Assembly: GCA_029258975.1 (NCBI GenBank)
Contig: JAPDJS010000009.1
Location: 1-64,000, forward strand
DNA length: 64,000 nucleotides
Direction of reading: 5' to 3'
From: Thermoplasmatota archaeon
GTDB taxonomy: Archaea > Thermoplasmatota > B47-G6 > B47-G6B > 47-G6
The position numbers and the translations under genes were made by a program. A model generated the notes under the pieces. The model ran no database searches. It had not been told where the DNA came from and was given only the letters and a program-made list of their open reading frames with translations. Below are positions 53,148 to 61,386 of this stretch, piece after piece. Each line of letters starts with the position of its first letter. Position 1 is the first letter of the stretch.

Positions 53148-53369
53148 ATGGGCTTAGACAAGATAATAAATAGAGGCTACGAAATCCAAGAAAGGATTTC
53201 AAAATCGCTAAAATCTAATAGAAGATATTCGCAAGTATTGCACTTTGCCCAAAAACCTGAAGAAGACGAGTTTGCACAGCTTGCAAAAGTTTCCTTAACA
53301 GCTCTACTATTCGTAGGTTTTCTTGGATTTCTCATTTATATTGTGTTTTATTACTTAATGGGTCGCTAA
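53148..53369 (+). CDS. secE: Protein translocase SecE/Sec61 gamma subunit
   Basis: A 73-residue SecE/Sec61-gamma. An amphipathic N-terminal helix with SRQ-like YSQVLHFAQKPEEDEFAQLAKVSLTALLF is followed by a single TM (LTALLFVGFLGFLIYIVFYYLM). ATG at 53148 is backed by GGGTGA upstream. In many archaea ftsZ-secE-spt5-L11-L1-L10-L12 is one block. Here secE and spt5 are 6.4 kb apart, separated by the S13 cluster and other genes. Confidence 0.92.
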   Translation: MGLDKIINRGYEIQERISKSLKSNRRYSQVLHFAQKPEEDEFAQLAKVSLTALLFVGFLGFLIYIVFYYLMGR

Positions 53370-53480
53370 CTTTTATCTCTGCTCTCTTATTATTTTTGTA
53401 GCGTAATTTCTGAGATAGAAGCTATATCAAGTTTTCAGCATTTTTCTAGTATTGCTATTTCCTCTCAGTGAGGCAATAAC

Positions 53481-53531
53481 AACTTTTATAATATCTCATC
53501 TATTCTAAACTTACAGCATCATCACGCTGTA
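53481..53531 (+). promoter_or_regulatory. Promoter and leader hairpin of the S13 operon
   Basis: CTTTTATAATAT (53483-53494) is a good TATA box. About 20-25 bases downstream is TACAGC/GCTGTA (53512-53517 and 53526-53531), a 6-bp hairpin with an eight-base loop. It would stand at the very 5' end of the mRNA of S13-S4-S11-rpo3. A role in feedback control by one of these proteins is conceivable. Confidence 0.4.
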
Positions 53532-53579
53532 GGTTAATGGTTATAATGATTGGTAAACGATCTCACTAAGGTGGATATA

Positions 53580-54047
53580 ATGCCTGAGGATAACGTAGAA
53601 TTTAAGCACATAGTAAGAATTGCAGGGACAGACCTCGATGGAAATAGACCAGTACCATACGCGCTATCACAAATTAAAGGTATAGGCATCATGACAGGAT
53701 TCGCTATCGCGAGAAAACTAGGAATTGACCCAAAGAAAAAGATTGGCGAGTTACCAGATGAAACAATAGAAAAAATAGCTAAACTAATAGAGAGCTTTTC
53801 AGAAGAGCTTCCAACATGGCTAGTAAATAGAAGGAAGGACTACGCTACAGGAAAAGATCTTCACCTTGTAAGCAGTGACCTTGTTATGGCTATAAGAAAG
53901 GATGTAAACAGACTCAAAATGATCAGATGCTATCGGGGTATAAGACATGAGCTTGGACTCCCAGTAAGGGGACAAAGGAATAAGAGCCACCACAGAAGAT
54001 TCAGAAGAAGGCTTGGAGCTGTTGGTGTTACTAAGGGTAGAAGATGA
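53580..54047 (+). CDS. rps13: Small ribosomal subunit protein S13
   Basis: A 155-residue S13. Motifs are FKHIVRIAGTDLDGNRPVPYALSQIKGIG and a C-terminal RGIRHELGLPVRGQRNKSHHRRF, the tRNA- and head-contacting tail. ATG at 53580 with GGTGG upstream is preferred over a start ten codons earlier. It is first in S13-S4-S11-rpo3, the classical archaeal order, with gaps of about 10-45 bases. Confidence 0.97.
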   Translation: MPEDNVEFKHIVRIAGTDLDGNRPVPYALSQIKGIGIMTGFAIARKLGIDPKKKIGELPDETIEKIAKLIESFSEELPTWLVNRRKDYATGKDLHLVSSDLVMAIRKDVNRLKMIRCYRGIRHELGLPVRGQRNKSHHRRFRRRLGAVGVTKGRR

Positions 54048-54059
54048 GGTGATACCTAA

Positions 54060-54647
54060 ATGGGAGATCCTAAGAGATCAAGAAAAAAGTGGCAGTCTCC
54101 TCCTCATCCTTGGCAGAAAGATCGTTTGGAGAGAGAAGCCGTTCTCATGATCAGATATGCTCTTAAAAACAAAAAAGAATTATGGAAGATGGAAGCTATC
54201 AGAAGAAAGTATAGAAGAGTTGCTAGAGATCTTCTCGCAGCAATTGCTGCGGGTAGAGAAGATGATCCTCACATAAAGAGAACAATGGAAGCCATTCTTA
54301 ACAAAGCCAAGCGATACAAGCTCATACCAGAAGATGGGACACTAGATGATATTCTCGCTATGGATATTGAGAGGGTTCTTAGAAGACGTTTGGATTGGAT
54401 TGTTTATGAAAAAGGTCTTGCTAAAACTCCTAGACAAGCTAGACAACTAATTGTTCATGGTCACATTGCTATTAGAGGCAGAAGAATGACAGTACCCTCA
54501 TACTTAGTTCCTGTTGAAGAAGAAAACGAAATTCACTATTATGAGGGTTCACCACTTGCAGACGAAAAACACCCCTTGCGCATAGCTATTGTTGGGCTAC
54601 CAGAAGAGGCTATCGCTGCTTCGACTGAAGCGGAAAAGTCTGAATGA
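54060..54647 (+). CDS. rps4: Small ribosomal subunit protein S4
   Basis: A 195-residue archaeal S4 with [18 protein letters not shown] at the N terminus. The S4 RNA-binding domain ([45 protein letters not shown]) spans about 105-150. GAGGTG lies before the ATG. It is a primary 16S rRNA binder. Confidence 0.97.
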   Translation: MGDPKRSRKKWQSPPHPWQKDRLEREAVLMIRYALKNKKELWKMEAIRRKYRRVARDLLAAIAAGREDDPHIKRTMEAILNKAKRYKLIPEDGTLDDILAMDIERVLRRRLDWIVYEKGLAKTPRQARQLIVHGHIAIRGRRMTVPSYLVPVEEENEIHYYEGSPLADEKHPLRIAIVGLPEEAIAASTEAEKSE

Positions 54648-54658
54648 GGTGAATACGC

Positions 54659-55054
54659 ATGACGATTAGGAGGGGTAAGTGGGGAATAGCTCACATATAT
54701 GCTTCATTTAACAACACGATTATCACAATCACAGACATTACAGGAGCAGAAACCTTAGCCCGCTATAGCGGTGGAATGATTGCAAAGCGTGATAGAGACA
54801 AACCCTCTCCATATATCGCTATGATTATAGCAACAAAAGCTGCAGAAGAAGCCAAAGCCAAGGGTCTTGTAGGCGTTACTGTTAAGGTAAGAGCTCCTGG
54901 TGGTCATCTCTCCAAAATTCCAGGCCCCGGTGCACAAGCAGCAATTAGGGCCCTCACAAGAGCGGGGCTCCTTATCGATAGGATCGAAGATGTGACGCCA
55001 ATACCTCATGACACAACACGTCGCCCTGGTGGAAAGAGAGGAAGACGTGTTTAA
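54659..55054 (+). CDS. rps11: Small ribosomal subunit protein S11
   Basis: A 131-residue S11 with the family signature [23 protein letters not shown] (about residues 82-104) and the basic end [14 protein letters not shown]. It contains [20 protein letters not shown] near the N terminus. GAGGTG precedes the ATG. Confidence 0.97.
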   Translation: MTIRRGKWGIAHIYASFNNTIITITDITGAETLARYSGGMIAKRDRDKPSPYIAMIIATKAAEEAKAKGLVGVTVKVRAPGGHLSKIPGPGAQAAIRALTRAGLLIDRIEDVTPIPHDTTRRPGGKRGRRV

Positions 55055-55098
55055 TTTCCTTACTTATTTCACATTCTTGTCCACATTGGTGGTATAAA

Positions 55099-55938
55099 AT
55101 GGCAAATAATATTGACTTAAAAATAAAAGAGATTGCCGAGAATAAGATAGAGTTGGAGTTTTTTAATGCCCCCACCTACTTTGTGAATTCTATCCGTAGA
55201 ATTCTTATTTCTGAGATTCCTAAAGTTGCATTTACACACGTAGTCTTTAATGAAAACAATACGGCCTTCTTCGAGGAGTATATTTCACATAGAATAGGTC
55301 TAATTCCTCTAAAAACAGATGTCAAATATTACTTCGACAAAAAAGGTAATTTTAAAGGTCTTCAAAAAATCTCTGAAGAGACTTATACCTACGAACTTTC
55401 CGCAGAGAATGAAGATGAGGACGAGATAATTGTTTACAGCTCACAAATAAGGCCACTAAAAGATGGCTATCCAAAGGTCGTATATGATGATATCCCCGTT
55501 CTCGCTCTAGGTCCTGAACAGTCAATTAACCTCACAATATATGCTCGTGCTGGAATTGGAAAAGAACATGCAAGATATCAAGTAGTCTCTGGAATAGGTG
55601 TTAAACCTTATCCCACAATTAAAATAGGGGGTTGCCAATACCCTAGAGGATGTCCCAATGCCCCATGTGTAGAAATCTGTCCTCAGAACCTCTTGGGAAA
55701 ATCAAAAGATAAAATAGAAATAAAAGACGTAGAAAAGTGTAAAATGTGCAGAGACTGTGTTGAAGTTTGTCCTTTTGGAGCTATCGAAATTTCGTGGGAG
55801 GAAAATCATCATATTATGAAATACGAGACCGATGGTTCAATGAGTGCCCTTGACGCCCTCTGGGCTGCAGCTCACGTATGGAGAACAAAGCTTAAGGAGT
55901 TGAAAAAAGTCACTACAGAAATGCTTGAGAGGTCGTGA
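55099..55938 (+). CDS. rpo3: RNA polymerase subunit Rpo3 (RpoD) with Fe-S domain
   Basis: A 279-residue Rpo3. The alpha-like dimer domain contains FFNAPTYFVNSIRRILISEIPKVAF (about 21-45) and SHRIGLIPLKT. An inserted ferredoxin-like domain (about 173-235) has IGGCQYPRGCPNAPCVEICP followed by KCKMCRDCVEVCPFGAI. Eight suitable cysteines suggest that two [4Fe-4S] clusters could form. It pairs with Rpo11. In many archaea L18e follows, but here a tRNA-Leu gene follows instead. Confidence 0.96.
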   Translation: MANNIDLKIKEIAENKIELEFFNAPTYFVNSIRRILISEIPKVAFTHVVFNENNTAFFEEYISHRIGLIPLKTDVKYYFDKKGNFKGLQKISEETYTYELSAENEDEDEIIVYSSQIRPLKDGYPKVVYDDIPVLALGPEQSINLTIYARAGIGKEHARYQVVSGIGVKPYPTIKIGGCQYPRGCPNAPCVEICPQNLLGKSKDKIEIKDVEKCKMCRDCVEVCPFGAIEISWEENHHIMKYETDGSMSALDALWAAAHVWRTKLKELKKVTTEMLERS

Positions 55939-55993
55939 ATACTTAGTAACATTTTTAATGCTCATATTTTTAACCTTAAATAGATACTTGGAT

Positions 55994-56081
55994 GCGGGGG
56001 TAGCCAAGCCTGGTCAACGGCGCCGGCTTGAGGGGCCGGTCCCGTAGGGGTGCCTGGGTTCAAATCCCAGCCCCCGCACCA
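55994..56081 (+). tRNA. tRNA-Leu (GAG)
   Basis: An 88-base type II tRNA with encoded CCA. Acceptor GCGGGGG/CCCCCGC, discriminator A. Anticodon stem CCGGC/GCCGG encloses TTGAGGG, giving anticodon GAG for CUC. The long variable arm and T arm CTGGGTTCAAATCCCAG are complete. Its body and 3' flank (ATAGATTCTTGTTCT) resemble those of tRNA-Leu(CAA) at 19094. Confidence 0.97.
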
Positions 56082-56381
56082 TAGATTCTTGTTCTTATTT
56101 TTGATAAGACAATAGAAAAATTCGCATTTTTACTTCTAGAGACAATATTTAAAGTACAAAGCTTTATGATAGGCAACAACCTGTGGGTGGATATTAACTA
56201 GAAATATGTCCAAGAGTGTTTTTAATGACCAAATTTTATATATAGTACACTCTCTATGAACTAAAAATTCACAAAAACTGTTTAGTAATCTATTTAAGGC
56301 CAAAAAACAACTCTTTAATATGGAAAATGGAGTGTGTGATCGTGACAGCTTTTTCGTTATCTTCTGGAGGTGCCGCACTCT
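56082..56381 (+). promoter_or_regulatory. Intergenic region with a promoter for the CBS protein
   Basis: About 300 bases without a gene. A T-rich tract follows the tRNA (near 56091-56102). AAATTTTATATATAG at 56231-56245 is a strong TATA box on the plus strand, which predicts a leader of about 110 bases before the CBS gene. GGAGGTG is at 56367-56373. No stable hairpin was noticed in the leader. Confidence 0.5.
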
Positions 56382-57284
56382 ATGGCAGATTTTAAGACCG
56401 CTAGAGATATTATGACAGAAGACGTTGTCGTTCTACCAAAGGCTGCTTCTTTGAACGAGTTTATACGAATAATAAAGAAAAAAGCTATTACAAAAGTTCC
56501 CGTTATAGATGACGGGAAATTTGTAGGTGTGATAAGTGATAGAAGTATTCTGGACAAAATCGGTTCTATTAGGTCGGGAACTATAAGTCCCTCTCAAATC
56601 CATGTAAGCTCCCTTACCAGCCATGAGGAAGGTAAGGACTACATTATTGTCTCGCCAGATGCCCCAATAAATGATATTATCAGACAAGCAAAAGAGTACG
56701 AAGTACCGATGTTCATAGTTATGGAAAATGAAGAGATTGTTGGGGTTATTACTAAATCAGATCTTCTCCGTCTTGTAAATTCTGAAGTTCCGCTAGAAAA
56801 AATTATGGTAAGAAATGTATATAGTGTAAACCCTGAAGACCGGCTGATTCATGCCCGCCACATAATGCTAGATAACAATATTGAGAGATTGCCCGTGCTT
56901 CATAAAGGTATTGTAGTAGGCATAATCTCTGAAATGGACATAGCAGTTCATTTAGTAAAAATAAAGGAACATACTCCTACAAAATGGCTTGAACAGCATC
57001 TTAGAGATGCTCTAGTAAAGGAGGCCATGATCACCGAGGTCATCTGTGCAACTCCCGATATGACAGCAAAGGATGCTGCAAAAATAATGTGGGATGAAGG
57101 TATTGGTGGGTTGCCAGTTGTACTATATAAGAGCTATGAGGATGAAAAACAAAATGTTGATGATATGGATGAAGAGCTTCGAGAAATTCTTGAAATGAGG
57201 ATTTCGTATGGAAAAATACGTGGTTATCCGAAGATTATGGGCTTTGTAACTCGTACAGACTTAATAAGGTTGTTAAGCTTCTAA
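56382..57284 (+). CDS. Four-CBS-domain protein
   Basis: A 300-residue protein made of two CBS pairs. The repeats are ARDIMTEDVVVLPKAASLNEFIRIIKKKAITKVPVIDDGKFVGVISD (from residue 8), DYIIVSPDAPINDIIRQAKEYEVPMFIVMENEEIVGVITKSDLL, VPLEKIMVRNVYSVNPEDRLIHARHIMLDNNIERLPVLHKGIVVGIISEMD, and VKEAMITEVICATPDMTAKDAAKIMWDEGIGGLPVV ending GFVTRTDL. No catalytic domain is attached. Such proteins bind adenosine nucleotides, and an energy-sensing role is inferred. ATG at 56382 follows GGAGGTG by nine bases. Confidence 0.93.
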   Translation: MADFKTARDIMTEDVVVLPKAASLNEFIRIIKKKAITKVPVIDDGKFVGVISDRSILDKIGSIRSGTISPSQIHVSSLTSHEEGKDYIIVSPDAPINDIIRQAKEYEVPMFIVMENEEIVGVITKSDLLRLVNSEVPLEKIMVRNVYSVNPEDRLIHARHIMLDNNIERLPVLHKGIVVGIISEMDIAVHLVKIKEHTPTKWLEQHLRDALVKEAMITEVICATPDMTAKDAAKIMWDEGIGGLPVVLYKSYEDEKQNVDDMDEELREILEMRISYGKIRGYPKIMGFVTRTDLIRLLSF

Positions 57285-57961
57285 TAAACTCTATATGCTA
57301 ACGTGCTTTTTATTTCATCAATTTTTTCTATTGATCTTCCCATATCCTTAAATTTTTCTTTTATATTTATAACATGAGCTAATCCCAAAAAAGCTACAAC
57401 GTTTCCATAATTTTCTTCTATTTCTATAATTTTCCTCATCAGATGCTCATCCCGGCTACTTACTAAAATTTGATACATCTTTGGATATCTCTTTTTAAAT
57501 TTCTCCAAAAGAGACGAGACAGAATCCTCATGATCACTCAACTTTCTTAGATCAATATCCTCACTTTTTTCTTTACGTGAAAGCACTAAATACAATAAAA
57601 ATTCTCCCAAAAGTTTCAATTTCTCTTGTAAGGATATACTTGATAGTTCTCCAACTATTTTTACAATTGGCTTGTCAATCAAAGAAACTAGGAATTTATT
57701 TTCAATTGCAAAATTATATGCAGAAAGCATGTCAATACCAACTTTTTCTCCGAATCCCTTTTCTGCAATAATTTTTTCCACATAATATAATATCCCCATT
57801 ACAACTCCGGGTGGTCTTCTTTTTGTTTTTTCGTCTAATAAAGCTCTAAGCCTTAACTCGTCGAGCTCTATCGCAACGTGCCATCCCTCTAGGGTTTTTA
57901 CATATCTTTTCACATCATCGCCTATGGGTTGTGCATGCATCGTTCCTATAAGAACTATCAA
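57281..57961 (-). CDS. TraB/PrgY-family protein
   Basis: A 226-residue protein of the TraB/PrgY family. The GTxH motif is VLIGTMHAQ (residues 3-11), the acidic strand is HVAIELDELRLRALL (about 28), and RDEHLMRKIIEIEENYGNVVAFLGLAHVINI (about 169-199) is the conserved C-terminal block. The family is thought to act as metal-dependent peptidases (TIKI-like). No TM segment is visible here. It overlaps the radical SAM/HhH stop by four bases, so the two are co-translated. Confidence 0.85.
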   Translation of the reverse strand: MIVLIGTMHAQPIGDDVKRYVKTLEGWHVAIELDELRLRALLDEKTKRRPPGVVMGILYYVEKIIAEKGFGEKVGIDMLSAYNFAIENKFLVSLIDKPIVKIVGELSSISLQEKLKLLGEFLLYLVLSRKEKSEDIDLRKLSDHEDSVSSLLEKFKKRYPKMYQILVSSRDEHLMRKIIEIEENYGNVVAFLGLAHVINIKEKFKDMGRSIEKIDEIKSTLAYRVY

Positions 57962-59613
57962 GACGCCTCACCCTCTATACCAAAATATTCCCAAGTTTCC
58001 TTTGGAATCATTTTCTTTAATTCCTCGTGACTTAAAGGTCTTTTTACCATCAACTTCCCGGCTAATTTTTTAGAAATCCCGGGAACAGATGTTAATTCTC
58101 TGAGAGACGCTTTATTTACGTCTATTGGATAAACCAAACCAGTAACGCTTCTATAACCATGATCTATCACTTTAACGTCATAAAATTTCCTTAACTCAAT
58201 AGGATATGGTACTACCACTAAAATGGGATATGTGCCCAATTGTCTTCCCTTGGTATATCCTCCCTCTCTCATTTCCATAAATACGTTTCTTAAAATAGTT
58301 CCCTTAGGAATTACGCGTTTTAACATTGGGAGATCTATCTCTCTTCTTATTTTTTCTTTCCAATGATGTACTAATTTAATATCTACTCTTGGAAACTTGC
58401 CTCGGATGGGAACAACCTCTCTTATGTTTATTCTCCTTAAAAGTAGCCCTGAATCCAATACTTTTTTCAGAAATTCATAGTTCATTCTATATGTCTCTTT
58501 TCTTTCTCCTCTCAAACCAAACAATATATTTATTCCAGGAAGGATCCATGGAAGACCGGATGGTCCTCTGAGACTGCCGACCGAGTTTATTATTCTTATT
58601 GCCTCAAAAACTTCTTCCGGAGTGGCATTAAGATTATTTGCTTGTATCACTCTAGGATCGGCGGACTCCATCCCTAACGCAACCACGTTCCCATCACTGG
58701 CATATTCGACTAAGAGTTTTGTTATCTCTTTGGATTCTTCTGGCCAATTTGCTATTACACTTGGATTTCCGTTGTCAATATGAATTACCTTAAATTTTCC
58801 TACAGAATTTATTCCAATGAGTAATCTCCTTATTGCTTCCACATTTGGTCTAGGTACTTCTACAAACCCAAAATTTATGGCCTTATATGAATAAAAACAT
58901 GGTTGTCCTCCAATTCTAATATACCTCACTCCCATGCTATATAATGCGCGTGCTTCTTCAACAATATCCTTCTCATCACGTACCCTATGCGGCTTTAATG
59001 GTTCCATACAAAATGAGCATCCTCCCACAATTGCTCTATGACATCCTTGATACGTTTCTATTTCGCAAATAATATTGGGATACCAATCATGTTCCTTAAC
59101 CAATTTTGCACCTTTTATGGCCCATCTAAACCACTCTTCTTTTGTCCTATATCTCTGAGAAGCCTTACCATTTTTTATTAAATCATAAACAAAAGCGTCT
59201 ACATCTTCCGAGACTAAATAGTCTACATAATTCCTTATCTCAGAGGGAGGAATAGGTTTTCTTCCACCAATTCCGCCAAATCCATAGGAAGCTACAGATC
59301 CTCCCAAAATAACTATCGCTCTCGTTTTAGAGGCAATTGAGATTACTTCTTCAAATTTTATGGGTACTCCCCCTAAATACTTCCCTGGGACAATTACTCC
59401 TCTGTGAATTATAATTATATCGGCCCAACAAAGAGTTTTATTCTCTTCTTCCTTCGAAAGCTTACGAAACCTATCTATCGTTATATACTTTGGATTCGCC
59501 CCCGCATCTAAAACTGCGCCGTAAATGTAACGCACATATGGAGAAATATATGGAGGTACTCCAAACATTGAGGGTTCATCCGTATATCCATCAATTATTA
59601 GCACATTCTTCAT
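57958..59613 (-). CDS. Radical SAM protein with C-terminal helix-hairpin-helix (COG1031 type)
   Basis: A 551-residue archaeal radical SAM protein. After a Rossmann-like N-terminal domain (IIIIHRGVIVPGKYLGGVP, AIVILGGSVASYGFGGIGG) the cluster site is TYQGCHRAIVGGCSFCMEP (CX7CX2C, unusual spacing, about residues 192-210). The barrel has VRYIRIGGQPCFYSY and VVALGMESADPRVIQANN. A TRAM-like region is followed by a terminal helix-hairpin-helix (VNKASLRELTSVPGISKKLAGKLM, about 503-526), a nucleic-acid-binding motif. The family is conserved in archaea without a known reaction; RNA modification is the usual guess. Confidence 0.87.
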   Translation of the reverse strand: MKNVLIIDGYTDEPSMFGVPPYISPYVRYIYGAVLDAGANPKYITIDRFRKLSKEEENKTLCWADIIIIHRGVIVPGKYLGGVPIKFEEVISIASKTRAIVILGGSVASYGFGGIGGRKPIPPSEIRNYVDYLVSEDVDAFVYDLIKNGKASQRYRTKEEWFRWAIKGAKLVKEHDWYPNIICEIETYQGCHRAIVGGCSFCMEPLKPHRVRDEKDIVEEARALYSMGVRYIRIGGQPCFYSYKAINFGFVEVPRPNVEAIRRLLIGINSVGKFKVIHIDNGNPSVIANWPEESKEITKLLVEYASDGNVVALGMESADPRVIQANNLNATPEEVFEAIRIINSVGSLRGPSGLPWILPGINILFGLRGERKETYRMNYEFLKKVLDSGLLLRRINIREVVPIRGKFPRVDIKLVHHWKEKIRREIDLPMLKRVIPKGTILRNVFMEMREGGYTKGRQLGTYPILVVVPYPIELRKFYDVKVIDHGYRSVTGLVYPIDVNKASLRELTSVPGISKKLAGKLMVKRPLSHEELKKMIPKETWEYFGIEGEAS

Positions 59614-59805
59614 GAGATACCTTCACCTATAGTGTTAATATATCTCCAACAATATCTACTCACTTGTGAACAATTTGGTCTCATCAGTAACATTAAATAC
59701 TATTCCTTATTTTTGTGTATAAGCAACTCACTGCCTATATATGATACGACCACGCATCCCAGAGTTATGCTTATCTCTTACACCCTTAGACTGTGGTGAA
59801 TATTA
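59614..59805 (+). promoter_or_regulatory. Divergent promoter region before spt5
   Basis: About 190 bases between the divergent radical SAM/HhH and spt5 genes. The plus strand offers weak TATA-like sequences such as CCTATATATGATAC near 59733. GTGGTG at 59792-59797 is the spt5 ribosome binding site. No gene is present. Confidence 0.35.
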
Positions 59806-60741
59806 ATGACGGAACCAAAAAAGAATGTGTATGCAATAAGAACCCAGCTAAGGAAGGAATATGATGTAGCTCGTGATATTGTTAACAAAATCTTGGGAGT
59901 TAGAGAAAGTATAAGGCGCATTGTTTCCTCAAACACTCTAGACGATGCCATAGGTGATCTTCGAGAGTTTATATCTTTGCTAGACGATATTGAAATACCT
60001 CCGGAGAAAGATTTTATAAAGAAGATATTGGAAAGAAGGCTTAAAAACTATATAATCTCGATGAAGCGCATTTTAGAAGACTTAGAGGGCATTTCAAGCA
60101 GATTTAAAACATTAAGAGAGAGAATGCAAGACTATGTATCCAAAAATGACCTTCTAGTAACCTTTGATGAGATTCCTGGAGAATATTGGGAAAAAATAGC
60201 TGATGAGTTTAGAATCATCGCTACTGATCTTCAAAGTTATGTAGAGGCCTTTGCTGAGCTTCTGGAGAATGTGAGAAGTTTCTTCTATGATATAAACAGG
60301 AAAGATCTTGAAGATCGTGCAAAAAGGATTTTAGAGAAACTTACAGGATTCAGTGTTTCCGCTACAAATATTTGGTATCCAAAGATTTACTCTATTATGG
60401 TTTACGATGGCTTCCCAGGATACGTCTTTGTAGAAGCAGAGACGTATACGGACGTAGAAAAAGTGGTAATTGGTCATAAATATGCTAGACTTCCATCTCC
60501 AAAGCCCACTACTGCAGACGAAATGATGAAGGTATTTAAGAGGAAACCGAAAGTCGAGCTTATTCAAATCGGAGCTATTGTGGAAATAATTAGAGGTCCT
60601 CTTACTGGGCTTAGAGGTCGTGTCACAAGAGTAGATCCTAAGAAGAAGGAAGTTACGATCGAAATACTTGATAGTAATTATCCACTTCCACTTACAATTA
60701 AAACGTACTATGTGAGGCTAGTAAAGCAAGAAGAAAGATGA
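59806..60741 (+). CDS. spt5: Transcription elongation factor Spt5 with a large insertion in the NGN domain
   Basis: A 311-residue Spt5/NusG homologue, roughly twice the usual archaeal length of about 150. The NGN domain begins [20 protein letters not shown] (residues 6-25) and resumes only at [27 protein letters not shown] (about 197-223), and the KOW domain follows ([25 protein letters not shown], about 253-277). The roughly 155 residues between are charged and helical, with heptad-like stretches. The frame is unbroken and L11 follows 16 bases later, so this is not a gene-calling artefact. Spt4 is encoded at 2338-2586. Confidence 0.92.
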   Translation: MTEPKKNVYAIRTQLRKEYDVARDIVNKILGVRESIRRIVSSNTLDDAIGDLREFISLLDDIEIPPEKDFIKKILERRLKNYIISMKRILEDLEGISSRFKTLRERMQDYVSKNDLLVTFDEIPGEYWEKIADEFRIIATDLQSYVEAFAELLENVRSFFYDINRKDLEDRAKRILEKLTGFSVSATNIWYPKIYSIMVYDGFPGYVFVEAETYTDVEKVVIGHKYARLPSPKPTTADEMMKVFKRKPKVELIQIGAIVEIIRGPLTGLRGRVTRVDPKKKEVTIEILDSNYPLPLTIKTYYVRLVKQEER

Positions 60742-60757
60742 TTATGAGGTGAATGTC

Positions 60758-61237
60758 ATGCCAAAACAGGTCGTAGAAGTACTCGTTGAAGGTGGAAAGG
60801 CTACACCAGGTCCGCCATTAGGTCCTGCACTAGGTCCATTAGGAGTTAACGTCGCTCAGGTTGTTAAGGCAATAAACGATGCTACTAAAGCCTACGAAGG
60901 AATGAAGGTTCCAGTAAAGATCATAGTAGATCCAGCAACGAGGCAGTTTGAGATAGAGGTAGGAACCCCTCCAACATCTGCGTTGATACTTAAAGAGATT
61001 GGCGCTGAGAAAGGTTCTTCAGATCCAAAAAGAGATAAAGTAGGAGATCTAACAATTGAGCAAGTAATCAAAATTGCAAAATTAAAACAGAAGAACATGC
61101 TTTCATATACTCTTAAGAACGCTGTAAAAGAAGTCCTCGGAACTTGTGTCTCAATGGGAGTCACAGTAATGGGGAAGGATCCCAGAGAAGTTCAAAAAAT
61201 GATTGATAACGGAGAAATAGAAATACCCGAAGAATGA
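60758..61237 (+). CDS. rpl11: Large ribosomal subunit protein L11
   Basis: A 159-residue L11. It contains [29 protein letters not shown] (about 8-36) with the conserved prolines, and a C-terminal RNA-binding part ([45 protein letters not shown]). ATG at 60758 with GAGGTG upstream is chosen. It lies 16 bases after spt5. A 150-base gap then leads to the L1 operon. Confidence 0.96.
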   Translation: MPKQVVEVLVEGGKATPGPPLGPALGPLGVNVAQVVKAINDATKAYEGMKVPVKIIVDPATRQFEIEVGTPPTSALILKEIGAEKGSSDPKRDKVGDLTIEQVIKIAKLKQKNMLSYTLKNAVKEVLGTCVSMGVTVMGKDPREVQKMIDNGEIEIPEE

Positions 61238-61334
61238 CATGAGATTCATAATCTTTATTAAGAGGTTCTTACTTTTAGTTGCAGATGTCCATATTATGCT
61301 AAACCCTTAGTCCTTGAGTAGATGATCATTACAA

Positions 61335-61376
61335 CCCCGTAGGAGGGCCCCTTAAGGGGCCCGCCGAACTACGGGG
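61335..61376 (+). promoter_or_regulatory. L1-binding autoregulatory RNA hairpin before L1
   Basis: The mRNA leader folds into an outer stem CCCCGTAG/CTACGGGG (61335-61342 and 61369-61376), an asymmetric internal loop GAG (61343-61345) opposite CGCCGAA (61362-61368), and an inner stem GGCCCC/GGGGCC closed by TTAA. The 3-nt/7-nt loop with GAG on the 5' side matches the L1 site of Methanococcus mRNAs, where the loop is GAG opposite CGAGAAA. The 3' strand of the outer stem runs into GGGGAGGTG, the ribosome binding site of L1 (start 61387), so bound L1 would hide it. Confidence 0.8.
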
Positions 61377-61386
61377 AGGTGAGTAC

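Noticed and set aside
56082..56381. Possible integration site at the 3' end of tRNA-Leu(GAG)
   Set aside because: No integrase gene and no second copy of the tRNA 3' end were found within the window; the downstream genes look like normal chromosome.
61335..61376. Kink-turn (L7Ae target) reading of the L1 leader hairpin
   Set aside because: The internal loop can be drawn with GA opposite GA, but an extra A interrupts the tandem sheared pairs. The loop sizes fit the L1 site better.
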